Part shown: one piece after another, positions 1 to 12,125 of the stretch
How the letters are laid out: each line of letters begins with the position of its first letter
Numbering within the stretch: the stretch's first letter is position 1
Assembly (NCBI GenBank): GCA_032622095.1
Contig: CP136066.1
Location: forward strand, 194,300,816-194,364,815
Reading direction: 5' to 3'
DNA: 64,000 bases
Source of the DNA: Siphonodentalium dalli
Taxonomy: Eukaryota > Mollusca > Scaphopoda > Gadilida > Siphonodentaliidae
Notes under the pieces: generated by a model
What the model was told of the DNA's origin: nothing
Databases searched by the model: none
Seen by the model: only the letters and a program-made list of their open reading frames with translations
Program-made: the position numbers and the translations under genes

Positions 1-144
1 CATCGGGTTTCAACATGAAGAGAAATTGTTCCTATTAACTTTTGCCAAGGGTGCTATTGGGTATTTTGGGCTGATCTTGTCACGATACACTTTTCGATTT
101 AAATATATTTACAAAAGTGGCTTTTTCGCTAAATGTATATAAAT

Positions 145-305
145 ATAAGGATTAACTCTCATGTGGACTATTTTTATGGAGATGTAACGGTGAGGTAAGT
201 GGACATAACTTGTATGTAAAACCCTTCGGGTTTTACACAAGTTATGTCCACTTACCTCACCGTTACATCTCCATAAAAAGAGTCCACATGACAGTTAATC
301 CTTAT
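145..305. repeat. Foldback element with TTCG loop
   Basis: Two arms of about 75 bases are reverse complements with few mismatches, centred on CCCTTCGGG near 222. The outer part of each arm contains TTAA next to a stretch that reads CTCTCATGTGGAC on the left and its complement on the right. A TTCG loop closing a GC stem is especially stable as RNA. Confidence 0.85.
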
Positions 306-1690
306 TTGATTTACGAATTTAGGAAAACTTCTTCGGCTCCCGTATATAGAGGTCACACATAAGATCCATATGCAGTGTGGTGAGGTTGGGAGGGATGTGG
401 CCTATAGGTGTGCAGAAGTAAATTGTTGGCAGACAATTAGCTAAAACTTGACGTTGTCAACTTCAGCTAATAAAAATACTCACTCGCTGATGAATATAAG
501 TTACAATTTATCAAATACAAATTAGTAGAGTTATGTCCCCTGGGACCCTATTATCAACATAAATACAATCCTGGTCGCTGAATGGTCACTAACACATGGA
601 TGAAAAGTTCACGAAAAAATGCACAAATTCGTTTCACGACGAGAAATAAAGCCACAAGATCAAAGGGCTGTCAAATGGACGAATAATATATTTTCGATGT
701 CATATTTTTTTCCTTTTTAAGGGTATAGATATAGTGTGACGTTTGTCAAAATTGTAGTGTGACGCAATGAGTTGACCATAACTTTTGGGCACATTTTCGT
801 TTGTCTAAAAGGACGTTCTTCAATATATACATGTGCAATGTCAACGCCTTCCTACGAATACAGGCCAGCGCGATTTGTTATTATTGAGGCCTATGTAAAT
901 GATTAGGTGTATTGCAACCTGTGGACGTTACCGCAATGAAGGTAACGGTGGATACATTAGATAACCTGGTAACCTGTTCTCGTTTTATGCATGGATTCCA
1001 CCTATTTAGTTCGTCTGTTTTGCCATTCTTGCTGCAGTAAGTGGTTCATTATTCTGCTTCTGATGTTTCACTCTATCGGGCCAATGTGTAGAATAACCAT
1101 TAAATTTTCCACCGAGGCTTATCTTGTACAAAAACGATGGTTTTGGCTCCATCGGCCATGTAATTGGGGTAGTTATGGGAAAGGGAATCTTATGCTGCTA
1201 ACCATAGTTTTGATAAACACAACACTTGTGTGCTGGTATTGAGGAGAATAACACTTGTAGTATAGAATTTCGGGTGTGAAATCGAGATAATTACTTTGAA
1301 TTAGCGTTTCATTACGGAAAATTGTTTTATTTGTAAGTAATTTGGCGTGTAATGCAAATTCTAGCTTTCCTGAACAGGTTCAGCAATGGACCTAATCGTG
1401 TTCTGATATTGGTCCTGGACATAATTAGCTGAGTGTATTTGCGATATGATAAACCCAGATAACTACGCAAGATTCAAGAATAACATACACGAATGTATGG
1501 TTATATACGCATGTGCATTTACCACGTATACGGCCAGTATACTTAATGTATTAACCTAGTCTGATAAGTGCAAACACCAGAGCAAATTGTATAGTGCCCG
1601 TACCATGCATACACACATACATGTACAATTCCAACATGTTGCATTTCAATATACAGAACGTGTACTTTCAAAGCAGTTACGTGTACACAC
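306..1690. other. No gene or repeat recognised
   Basis: AT-rich non-coding sequence. Nothing is supported apart from the weak candidate exon at 987-1036. Confidence 0.5.
987..1036 (+). CDS. Candidate first exon with signal-peptide-like start (weak)
   Basis: An ATG at 987 opens a frame reading MHGFHLFSSSVLPFLLQ and runs directly into gtaagtgg at 1037. A short basic/aromatic start followed by a hydrophobic run and a good donor is what a secretory first exon looks like. With only 17 codons, chance is a serious alternative. The next candidate exon (3007-3132) starts in phase 0 and does not fit directly. Confidence 0.15.
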
Positions 1691-1699
1691 AAACTGTCT

Positions 1700-2760
1700 C
1701 CGTTGCCACTAGTCGGCTTCCTTATGTCGAAAAAGATGGTCGCGCGTTTTCGGAATGTTAAAAGCGATATGAGAACAGTTTCTATACCACCAGTGTGTCT
1801 ATTTTCAGAATCTACCTGTTTCCAGCTTGATATTTTAGTGGAAACAGGTTTGTGTGAGGCTTTTGTTTGTGTACCCCTCTATTTTTTCCTCGTCCACCTG
1901 GTAATAAAAACATGTTAGTACGCATAGCAAGTTCGGTAAGTGGCTTTCTTTGTTCTTGGAAATCGAAAAAATGGAGAGATCTTGCCACAAATTACTTAAT
2001 TACATATCTTATTGTGGAATTTTATCATAAAATCATCAGATGAATTGTATTTATGACTGCATTTTCAATTTTCTTTCCCAAATATTAAGGTATTGTATAT
2101 TCTTAAAACCAGCCACATCACATATAGACGAACATGAACAATCTACAAGATATCTTGATCATATGCCACAAACAAAACTTCGATACATCGATTTTTGGTA
2201 AAACTATCACAGAAAAGCTAACCCTACCCCCACCATCGCTGAGTTCACAAGTCAGATTCCTTTGGTCGAAAACAACGGTCGCGCAATTTCGGATTGTCAA
2301 AGACGACATGCGAACGGTTTATTTATCAATAGCGTGTCTATTTTCAGAGTTTACCTGTGTTCAGTTGAAATTTTATTGAATTTTTGTTGTTGTTGACTGT
2401 TTTAAGAATTTAAAGAGCGTTTACTTAATATACAAATATTATCCCTCAGAACTGACCTTCTGGTGGACTGTGCGAGTTGAAATTAAAAAAAATATCAAAT
2501 ATGGCGGTCTACTTTTAGAGTCTACTTGTTTCCAGTCTGACATTTTAGTGGAAACAAATTGTTTGGACGGTTTTAAAATTTTAAAGAGCGTTTCCTGATT
2601 ATACAGATATTAACTAACACGATAAGCATTTTCATGAATTGTACGAGTTGAAATTATGCACATATGTCAAGTATGACTCTGAAAATGGTGTCGTCAGATA
2701 AGTCCCCGCGGGTACAGTACTACAGTTGCGAACAAAACTAACGTTGAACCCTATAGAGAG
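1700..2760 (+). repeat. Left member of a degraded inverted repeat pair
   Basis: Blocks CGGCTTCCTTATGTC, TTAAAAGCGAT, CTATTTTCAGA..ACCTGTTTCC, a GAGCGTTT motif and CTACAGTTGCGA..AACCCTATAG occur in this order. The same blocks recur in the same order on the opposite strand at 6180-6700. Parts of the unit also repeat directly inside this arm (near 1700-1840, 2220-2380 and 2500-2660). It may be the remains of a 5-kb foldback or of two opposed copies of one family. Confidence 0.5.
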
Positions 2761-3006
2761 TTTGACAATATACTCAAATGTTCACAGTGGTCGAACTTAA
2801 TGGCTATCATATATACATGGCTCTTACGTGTAATCTATCATAACTACATGTGATTTTACAAAATTAACTTGCAATATAGTCAGGCCACCTGATACAGTAG
2901 TTGATAAAAAGGTGGTTCACATCAATCATATACATCACAATCACGTGCTTCAGTGATAATGTCCACTATTCTACAAATGTAATGTTTATCAAGACTAAAG
3001 TTTCAG

Positions 3007-3132
3007 GATGTCGTTGTGAAATTGGTCGATTGTGTTTTTTCATCCATTGACAAAATTATTAATGTTTATTGCCAGGACGAAGTACCGCATAATACGGAGT
3101 TGTGTGCTATCAAATCTGCGAGTCATATTTAT
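3007..3132 (+). CDS. Candidate internal exon, unknown product (weak)
   Basis: An open stretch of exactly 42 codons lies between aagtttcag and gtaagtgtc, both good splice consensus. It starts DVVVKLVDCVFSSIDKI and ends SASHIY. It lies just upstream of a 1.12-kb transposon (3213-4334) that inserted 80 bp into the would-be intron. No domain is recognised, and no matching neighbour exon has been established. It could be a chance open frame. Confidence 0.25.
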
Positions 3133-3212
3133 GTAAGTGTCAGTCACTGTTTGTTAAACTTGTTCGGTCATGTAGATATTTTTATATTTTCATGCCAAGC
3201 TATGGAGCTTAT

Positions 3213-4334
3213 TACGGTGGCTGGTTTAGGACATGGGAATATTTTGTTTATTTCGTGGCCACGAAATGCTAATTCGTAGCCACGAAATAATTAATTCGTG
3301 GACACGAAATAAATAATTCGTGGCCACGAAATAACTAATTGTGATATACGATCGTCAGTCCCATTGTTGTAATTGAAGCGGATAGAGATGACCTGGTTGT
3401 AGTTGTCCACCATCTTGGCATGAACCAAGGCGATTTGAGATAAAGAGTGTTGTAGGGTGGCCCATAAAATAAATTAAGTAATCACCCCTTTCACCAACCC
3501 GATCCAAAGTTGCCGCCGTCCTGTGGGAGGGTGGGTCACATTGGGCACCCACGACATTCAGTATATCTTGGGGGCAATTATACCACATCAAACGGTTAAG
3601 GGGCCGAGAAATTGTATAGGTGCCATATTTGAACCCATCTGGGGTGGCCATTTGGGATCGGGGATGGTGAGAGCGGGTGAATATTTAGTTTGTCCCAGGG
3701 GTCACCCTACAACACATTTATTCGACCTAAAATGGGGGGATTGCATGGTACCTTATATGGACCCATCTGATCAGTTATCATTTTCGCTCGAGTGGGCTGA
3801 ATGTTTGAAAATTTAGCTTGCTTTGCGAGCCTTTATTTGATCTATATCGGTCAAGTGGCCGAGAAATAATGTGTACCATATTTTACCCCTTCCGACCGGC
3901 GACCATTTTGGATCGGGTATGGTTGAAAGGGGTGAATATTTATAAGTTTGTTTTGGGCCCACCCTACAAAACCCCTTATTTGACTTAAATCGGTCAATAT
4001 GCTGAGAGAAATGTCATTCCCATTCGATCCCTTGTGGTAAAAACTAATGAATATTCAGTTTGTTTTGGAGCCACCTGACCCGTGTTTCCCCGTTCTCTCT
4101 GGGCTAGTTTATATCGGCCATTCATATCAACATAGAGCCCGGATCCCACGCCATAATGGGTTTATAGTAGCTTCTCTGTGATCGTACGCATTGTTTCTAA
4201 AACATCATCAATTGTAACAGTCGCCGTTAAGGTATCTGGATATATGCAAAGGTCAATCAGTTATTTCGTGGCTACGAATTAGCTATTTCTTGGCCACGAA
4301 AAAAAAAATCCCATGTCCTAAACCAGCCACCGTA
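3213..4334. mobile_element. 1122-bp non-autonomous DNA transposon with 6-bp target duplication
   Basis: The ends TACGGTGGCTGGTTTAGGAC and its exact reverse complement define inverted termini. The hexamer GCTTAT flanks both sides (3207-3212 and 4335-4340). Just inside each end are several copies of the palindrome TTCGTGGCCACGAA or close variants (3246-3335 and 4263-4305). The interior holds two or three diverged copies of a unit of about 240 bp (near 3597 and 3846, plus an inverted copy near 3360-3500). There is no transposase frame. The superfamily is not assigned. Confidence 0.8.
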
Positions 4335-4340
4335 GCTTAT

Positions 4341-6179
4341 GGTTCATTCTGTTTTAGTATTAAATTTGGAGAAACCCGACCAGCATCAATGTAACAACTA
4401 CAACAACTCATATATGCCAATGATATGTTTAGCCATACATGTGGATAGGGTGGTATTGTTTAAATTTTTTAAACAATGTTATCATGTCCATATGTATTGC
4501 TAAATATTGCTGGGCATATATAGATGGTTGTTATATAATTCCTGGTCGGGTTTATCCAAATTGGGAGTTTAAATTATGTTCATCTGACGATAAAGAAAAC
4601 ACTTTCTCCGTCCACTCGATACATCCCACGGGATACATGTTTCACATGCTAAATTAACATCTTAGTCAACATAACACATCACTCCCTCAAATCATTTGCC
4701 ACAAGAATAAAAATAAATTGTCAGTATAAATAGGCAAGACATCTCTGGACACTTTCTGAGAGATAATTTATTTATAAGAAGATATATATGTGCATTATGT
4801 GCTTGGTCTTATATATATAGTACAACAGAGTAAAATGCAAGTGACACAGTGTGGGGACAATACTGTTGAGGGGACCCTTCCATCATCCGTCGCAATGCAT
4901 CATGACTCCATATGTTGTGAACAATCCATCGGCTTAGGCTTAATGGATCGTTCTCCCCCCAATAATATATTTGGCTTTGAACCGATCAACACTCTGAGCC
5001 GTGGTATTTTCTCGTAAATTAGATAGTGTCTATATGAAAATGTACATGTTTGTGCGCCATGGGCCATTGATCATTATAAGATCGAGAAACTTAGTCTAGG
5101 CAACTACCGGGAATTTACTGGAAATTGTAATTATAGCTTATAGAGTCGTAATTCAACGTTTGCGTTTCCGATGCAGTTAATACCCAACTGTGAAATTTGA
5201 GATATACCTGGCAGTCAGAGTGAACCAGATGTCTTATTTAAGGTTAGCAACGGTTGCTAATCAAATACCACAATGGTGTACTAATCACTCATTGGTATTG
5301 CCTTAATTTAGTCAGTGTCTAATCACATGGTGCTGGTTTTGTTCAAAGTTGGGCACACGTATGTCTAAAACTATGCAGTCATGTTCTGCGTATGCCACTG
5401 ATCATTATAAGATCGGGAGACTTTGCCACCGGTCCCGATAGCTCCTTAATAACGATTACTAAGCACCTACTCGGAATTTGCAGGAACATGCAACTATGGT
5501 TGATATCTATTTTACTCATTAAGCTCTACTTTAGTGGAAATTCGAATTTACTTGATTTTCACAGCTATACACGAAGCGTGGAGATTAATTGTGGTCAGAA
5601 TATTGATGGTGAATGTTGAGTTTCAGTCGCTGTCGGTGTGGGAAGTGTGAAAGCAAAGCCTATACCGCTATAGTAAAGATCTCAGCTGCACCTAAATGTC
5701 CATTTATCAGTAGCACAAATACTGCAAAAACACAGATTCTCTCAATGCATGAGGGATAGACTCCAATGACAACAATTGCGTTAATGACAACGAACAACTA
5801 CCATCTATACCTGTGTATTTGTGACACTATATCCCGTTATGATCAACGATGTGGCTTTAAAAACTAATGAGTGGACAACAAACAAGACAGACATGTATCA
5901 AATAAAACAATGATATAATATGTAATCACATCGTGATTATTCGTTTTGTGAATATTTTCGTTTGATTCAACAGGCTGCATATTATCGAAATTACAAAACC
6001 ATTCGACACTTACTTTTGCCAATTACTGTATCTTGAGTCATAACTATATCATATATTGCGTCTATTAAATCACGGATAGTTACAGTGGGTCAAACAAGAG
6101 TGTTAGTCTACATATATAGTTGTGCACGGTTGCCAATAAGTGATATTACAATCAACGTTTGAGCATAACACGAAATTAT
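4341..6179. other. Non-coding, with a partial direct duplication
   Basis: AT-rich sequence. The block TGATCATTATAAGATCGxGA occurs at about 5069 and 5399, each time followed by related sequence, so a segment is duplicated about 330 bp apart. No coding region is supported. Confidence 0.5.
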
Positions 6180-6700
6180 CCATAGGGTTAAGTGCTAAAT
6201 TTTGATCGCAACTGTAGCCAGCAAGAATCATCTGATCACATCTATTCTTTTTAAAACTACGTCTGTGTTTCATCGTTAGTATTTTTTAGGAATAACAGTA
6301 CGCGCATATCATCATACGCAAAATGGCGGCATTTATCCAAATTACTAGAATCTTCATAGGGCTCAGTGTTAAATTTTGATCACAACTGTAGCCAACAAAA
6401 ATAAACCGATCACATCAAAAATTTCAAAAATACATGTAACGGTCATATCTAGAATTTTGGAGAAGTTTCAAATCGCACCGATCACCATACGCCATATGGC
6501 ACCATCTATCGTTTTCTGTAAATACGAAACGCTCTCTAAATTATGTTGACCCCGATTTAGGCCGACCCGCCAAAATTCAAAAATGGAAACAAGTCAATCC
6601 TGAAAACACACCTACTAGGCATACATAATCCATTTTCAGATCGCTTTTAACAAACCAAAAATGCAAAATGACATAAGGAATCCGACTACACGGTAAATGA
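6180..6700 (-). repeat. Right member of the degraded inverted repeat pair
   Basis: Reverse-strand counterpart of 1700-2760. It carries a direct duplication of the block AAATTTTGATCxCAACTGTAG at about 6193 and 6372. Confidence 0.5.
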
Positions 6701-6810
6701 TCACGCAAATGCAAAAAAAAAATGGTAATTTATTTTACCTATCAGAGATTGTTGGTCCATACAATTATAATTACACTTTCCTCAAACTAAAACTGAATAC
6801 AATTGATGCT

Positions 6811-7073
6811 TAACCCTTTTCTATAATAAATACTCATTGGTGAGTAGTTCCCATATATAGCAACTGTTCAGATACATGTAATACGTTCAAAAAACGAGGT
6901 CAGTTGTTGAACTTATTATGTGAACATATCCCTCCAATAAATGGGACTCCTTATGCACTTGTATTATCTACCGTCTGCTTATATTGCATGAACATCCCTT
7001 AAGATGTATAATATGCCATTCCAATTTATACTTTTAGAACTGGGGGGATCCATTTACTAAAGAAAGGGTTAAG
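6811..7073 (+). mobile_element. TTAA hairpin element, family D, complete copy
   Basis: The element begins TTAACCCTTTTCTATAATAA and ends AAAGAAAGGGTTAA. Diagnostic blocks inside are TACTCATTGGTGAGTAG, CTGCTTATATT and a GATCCATTTA near the right end. Other copies are at 14504-14715, 16126-16338, 36204-36411, 39141-39334, 44452-44638, 62075-62320 and 63009-63644. TTAA plus CCC ends suggest piggyBac-type mobilisation. Confidence 0.7.
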
Positions 7074-7429
7074 TTAGAATAAGTACGTTTATAATATGAC
7101 ATCAATCTTCCATCCTTCGAAGATAAAGTCATTTACGGTTCCAGTATAGAAATCATGATACACAGGGACGTGGCTAGAGGGTCTCCGTTGGGGTTGTCCA
7201 CCTTGAGAAATTCCAACTGCACCCCACCCCTTTGAATCAGAATCAGACCAAACACAAGTTTTGCATAATTCCATTTTCTGCACCACTCCTCAGTGCTCTG
7301 GCCTAATATCCTATATATTCATATGATTCTATATTCCCCGCGGTATGAGAACATTCAGATATTTAAACCTGAAAAAAATGCATAAATCCTAACATCTATA
7401 GTGGTCTAACTCCAGACAAATGCACACGG
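7074..7429. other. No gene or repeat recognised
   Basis: Non-coding sequence between a family-D element and a tandem array. Nothing is supported. Confidence 0.5.
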
Positions 7430-8235
7430 CTACGGACAAGAGACCATGCAGGACACACCGGGCTGACCATGTGTGTTCGGCCCGGTGTGAGAAAATTTTG
7501 AAAACTATATACAAGAAAATCGCAAATCCTATAGCATCTAGACTGGCCTCAACTGAAGCTTCCCTAGTGTTGGAATTCCAACCTCATGATCCACCTCAGG
7601 TTTGAAAATTCTCCAACTGATGACCATTACAGTACACAAGTTTGACCAAATGTAGTAAAATGTTGTTTTGTTAAACTAATTATAGCAGTTTTGTATTGAA
7701 CACGGGGAGGGACAATGACACACCGGGCGACCAGGGCGAAAATTTTGAAATCTGAACGAGAAAATCGCAAAATCCTAGCATCTAGACTGGCCTCAAGCCT
7801 TCCTAGAGTTGGAAATTTCAAACTGATGACAATTCCAATGACAATGTTGACCAAAGGTATGACAATATTGTTTTCTTAAATTAACTAGCAGTTTTTGACT
7901 CGCCACGGGGGAGGGACCAAAACACAAGCTTTCCAAGTGTTGGAAATTTACAACCTGTCACCCCCCTTAAGGTTGGAAAATGTCCAACTGATGACCATTT
8001 CAATCCAAAATTTTGACCAAAAATAGGAAAATATGCTAATATTGGTCCAAAACAATTAATTTTCCCCAATAAATTGTTTGAAAATCAAACTACAAGAACA
8101 TTTTCAACCTATAATTGGTGTGAAATTTCCAACTAATGTTTTGGCAGGTATGAAATTTCCAACTGTTGAAAATTTTGACCAAAGTTGGGGGGGGGGTGAC
8201 CGCCCCCCCCCCAAACCTCCCCCTGTCGCCACGTC
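7430..8235. repeat. Tandem array of a ~245-bp unit (family K)
   Basis: About three diverged units. GCATCTAGACTGGCCTCAA recurs at about 7532 and 7777, CCAACTGATGACCATT at about 7613 and 7985, and TTGGAAATTT-type blocks throughout. It ends in a G10/C10 run (8186-8210). Related single units occur at 11815-12125 and, inverted, at 44120-44340. Confidence 0.65.
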
Positions 8236-9439
8236 TCTGATGATACACACCGCTATTGCGTCAAAAACTTATTTGACAACACTATTGCCTGCGTTATTAA
8301 TTGCTACCATACATAGCAAGAAATGACTAACATGGATCGCTCCGTCATTATTATAAGTACTGCACGGATTTGGGTTGACTATATACACAATAGTGGTCCT
8401 TGGTGGAGTGGAGTGGAGTGGACAAGCCGTGCACTATTTATGATATTTTATCGAACGTTCTTCATGCTGTTCCAGATTCCATACTGTCAAACAATTCACA
8501 ATCATATACCGTTAACTTGTGAACAGTTTAATACTTTTAACAACCGAAAACAAACTTATGATTCGTTTCGAAAATTTAGTGTAGACTATAGTGCAAACTT
8601 AAGGAATTGAAAAAAAAAAGAAATCGAAGCATATGAATGTTGTGAATAGAGAAACATGATAAATCCTCACACAAACATGTGGAAACATTCACAAATAACA
8701 AAATAATTTGCTTACTCTCACATTTATTGTGCTCTATATAGATACACCAACTTTAAGAGTGGTTTTCTAAAATTGTGGTTCATATCATTTATAAAGCATA
8801 TCCACATGCTTTTCCCTCACCACTTCCAAGTGTTTGGTGCCGACATTCGTTGTGAGTCTTCCGCAGATCCATATTTTCCCCAGGTTCCCCTGTCCATCAA
8901 ACGAGCTCACAAACGGTAGTGGAACTCATAGAAAGTGGAGTACCTTTATTGTATTTGTGTGGAATAATTGCTCATCTTATTTATTCAAACAATATACCCA
9001 TCGGGCGAACAGAATGGCATCCGATAACAGCGCCGCTATACAATTTCTCTGACTTTATGCTAACTAAACGAGATATCACGAGGTATGTTTGGATTAACTG
9101 GTCTCACGTGCGTTATTATCTCCTGATCCCGTGGCTTTATGTCGCTTTGTGATACACTAACTAGATGCACTTATTTTTATTTGAGTGTATATTAGTTTAT
9201 TCAACCTCCCATGCATATCATTTTCTCTAATTTTGTTGGAACTTGGGAGTCTTCTTCTACGCGCAGACTAGACTACCAAAGTTAATTGTGGTTGAATATT
9301 CTCCATCTTATTTAAAGCCCCGTGGCGGTTTGATCAGCCTGAACTTTAGAACAAGTCCTCTCGGTCCACAGCAGCTTGTGATATCGGTTGGGATGGTGCT
9401 CTTTTTGGACCGAGTCCCGCCCGTTGATCTTCTATAGCG
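8236..9439. other. Mostly featureless non-coding DNA
   Basis: Contains only the weak candidate exon at 8884-9082. No repeat family from elsewhere in the window is recognised here. Confidence 0.45.
8884..9082 (+). CDS. Candidate internal exon, unknown product (weak)
   Basis: An open frame of about 66 codons lies between tattttccccag and a donor AG/gtatgttt. It includes VVELIESGVPLLYLCGII and ends FSDFMLTKRDITR. The boundaries resemble splice sites, and the composition is more protein-like than the neighbouring AT-rich DNA. It has no recognised domain and no confirmed partner exon. The downstream LINE tail begins about 360 bp later. Confidence 0.22.
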
Positions 9440-10238
9440 GACTTTCATTCAACAGACGTAATACAACACATTTTACGGAAATAACAGTCTCACATTGTGA
9501 AAAAGATCTGGGAATTCACACCGATGACCAGTTGAAATTTGAAAAAAAACATGTCAGCACCACCATTAGCAAAGCCAATCAGATTCTTGAAATCATATGC
9601 AGAACCTTCACCGAACTAAACTCAGAAACATTCACTAGACTTTACTCCTCAATATGGTGCGACCAATTATTGATTATGGACATTGCATATATATGGAGCC
9701 CTCATCTGCTTAAACATTCTAGGGAATTAGAAAGTGTGCAGAGGCGAACGACACGCATGGTTCCGTGGCTGCGGAGATATTCTTATGAAGATAGACTCTC
9801 TATCCTTTGACTCATGTCCCTTAAGTACAGGCGGTTACGTGGCGACCTAATAGAGGTATATACAAAACAAAGAGGGGGCATTACAACATCAAAGATGAAA
9901 CGCTATTCGATGATGCGACATATATGCAATTCGCTGATGCGACATATGCACCGACCAGAGGCCATTCGTGTAAAATAGAACACTGTAATAAAGATGTCAG
10001 AAAATACTTTTTCACACAGAGAATTCGACCAATCTGGAATAGGCTACCAAATGCGGTCGTTAGTGCTGAGACTTTAAACCACTTCAAGGAATTGTTGGAC
10101 TACCACTATATTGATATACAGTATCAAACAGACTTCCCATAATATGTTATTTTTATGTAATTTTGAAATGCGTAAGCACCGGAACTAAGAGTCGGTCAGA
10201 CTCGTTCCGTGAAATATATGATATGATGATATGATACA
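9440..10238 (+). mobile_element. 3' tail of a CR1/L2-like LINE
   Basis: Only the end of the reverse-transcriptase protein and the 3' tail remain. After the coding remnant (stop near 10142) a short hairpin (ACTAAGAGTCGGTCAGACTC, 10185-10204) is followed by repeats of ATGAT/ATATG at about 10215-10238. CR1/L2-type elements end in short tandem repeats rather than poly(A), which fits. The 5' edge near 9440 is where recognisable protein similarity stops. Confidence 0.65.
9450..10142 (+). pseudogene. C-terminal reverse-transcriptase remnant (CR1/L2-like)
   Basis: The frame to 9810 reads through EKDLGIHTDDQLKFEKK, a segment with SPHLLKHSRELESVQRR and then WLRRYSYEDRLSIL before a stop. The similarity continues past the stop (LKYRRLRGDLIEVYT) and then in a different frame from 9924 (KDVRKYFFTQRIRPIWNRLP and so on) to a stop at 10142. 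These are the 'ERVQRRATRMV ... YEERL ... RRLRGDLI ... YFFSQRVVNLWN' blocks found in CR1/L2 polyproteins. At least one stop and one frameshift make it a pseudogene. Confidence 0.8.
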
Positions 10239-11217
10239 TGTACACGTGGAGTCCCGGCATTCACGTAAACCCCTGAATCTGATTAATCATATAGGTATTA
10301 CGCGGTGTGTGTATAACGTTTTCCATGCGAATCATTTGTTATTATGATTGTATATATGTTTAAATGTTATATGATAGCATGCTTACTTTCACATCTATTG
10401 TTATACCCAGTATATGTATTACACTGTATAGGGCAACCTACCCATGTGGGTGTTATTGCTAAACATTATCATTATCATTATTATCTGACATCTGACATAT
10501 CGATATCTGATAACTCTGAACTTTGATGGGTAGGTTCCTCGACTGGAATCAAATATGTTTTACCTCCGAAGCCAAATTTAAGAGCGTTAATTCGGATTAT
10601 ATATATTTTTAATGAGTTCGAGCCAAGTAAGATGTAAACAATATGAACAGTATGTTCGGTTAGAGTAGATACACGTATAGTCAGTATACGATCACCTGAT
10701 TCGTGTGATCTTCGTTGCACGTATACCACCTACAGTATAGCAACGCTAAGTTTCGCAAACAGAATAACACAGACATTTGTAACTGAACCTAGCCAGTAAT
10801 ATTGAAATATAATGTGAACTTCGAAACGACCAAACCTGTTACGTTTGCTTCTCTGTGTGATTCTTGCTGATGTGTGTGGATTCCGTTGTGGTGTTGTCGC
10901 TTATGCCATACCATTATTCACTGGCGTCAGATAGCATGAGTTGTCGGTCCTGGATATAGATTACATAAGTTGTGTGACAGAATCGCGCGAAACCGATCAG
11001 ACAAGAAGACGATGCCAGCGTAGATTAAAACATTTCTAAGAAGTTAAGAACTTGTTCAAGTGTCAGATAACTCCATCGGCAGGAAACGCCCATGTTGCAG
11101 TGACATGTCTCAGTTCAGCCTCAAAAAGTATGCACCGGGTGGGGATGTGACACGCGCAGCACTAGCTATAATTTGAGAAACGTGCAAATGGAAATGACTG
11201 GTCTTGCAAATTCATCT
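10239..11217. other. Non-coding, with short microsatellite and a family-L fragment
   Basis: A short ATTATC repeat lies at 10459-10480. The segment 10500-10600 (ATATCTGATAACTCTGA, GGTTCCTCGACT, CCGAAGCCAAAT) resembles part of the family-L element at 37207-37648. Nothing else is supported. Confidence 0.5.
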
Positions 11218-11640
11218 AGTTTAAGAGGGAGGAAAAGAGGCAACTTTTAAATGGGGAATTCAGTGTTAATTTTCAAGACAAGTTTACTCAATATTTACAA
11301 ACCGTAGAATAATACTTGATGTCTTGTTGGAATGTTTGAGCATATATCTAGTGACAACGCAAAGCAGATTTTTCATTTTATGTTTTGCTTTGTGGCATTT
11401 GATGGAAATTTTATAAACAATGATAAGCAACGTGGCCTAACTTTTAATAATGTCTAGTAATATCCAACCTGGGATGAAAATAAAAATTCCGCTTCGCGTT
11501 GTCACTATAGATAAGTCTTCAAATTTTCCAAAAAGGTATGATATTGTCACCTGGGCTTTGTAAGATTTGATAAATCTTTTCTCAAAATTAACACTGAATT
11601 CCCCATTCAAATGTTGCCGCTTTACCTCCCTCTTAATGGG
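11218..11640. mobile_element. Foldback element with ~65-bp arms
   Basis: The left arm (TTTAAGAGGGAGG to AATTTTCAAGA, 11218-11283) is the reverse complement of the right arm (11575-11636). A second inner pair (GTGACAACGCAAAGC and GCTTCGCGTTGTCAC) lies at about 11352 and 11488. No coding potential. Confidence 0.65.
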
Positions 11641-11814
11641 TGGAGTAGGAGATTCTAAGTTCCACACCCCAAACACCACCCAGACAGGACCCTGATAATT
11701 AGCCTGGGTGGAAGTTATCATTCAAGTATGGAAAGAGCAACGAACCACGGTTGGTGCTATACTCCTGGGAGTCCCAGGTTCGTGAAATTATTTCATTTAC
11801 CCATTCGCATTCGG

Positions 11815-12125
11815 ATGGTTTGGAACTTTCCAACTGGCACCTCAATCTTTCCAACTTTGGCAATTTCCAACCTGACAACCCATAAAATTAAAAAAAATTA
11901 AACATTTGGCCATTTCATTATAAAATATTGATCAAAAGCAGCTAAAAAGCAGAACAATATGCTAATGTTGGTCTCAAAAGCACAAGTTCCCCACTAATTA
12001 CAGGTTGAAAAATCAAACAATGTGAACACATTCAATCAATATATAGTGTAAAATTTCCAAATTATGTTTTGCAGGCCTGTGATTTCCAACGTTGAAACGT
12101 GTACCAAACATGGAGGGTGAGACAC
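11815..12125. repeat. Single diverged unit of family K
   Basis: Shares TTTCCAACTGG, AATATGCTAATGTTGGTC and AAATTTCCAAATTATGTTTTGCAGG with the array at 7430-8235. Confidence 0.5.

Noticed and set aside
3355-3816. Two opposed frames of about 97 codons
   Set aside because: They lie inside the 1.12-kb non-autonomous transposon and derive from its internal repeats.
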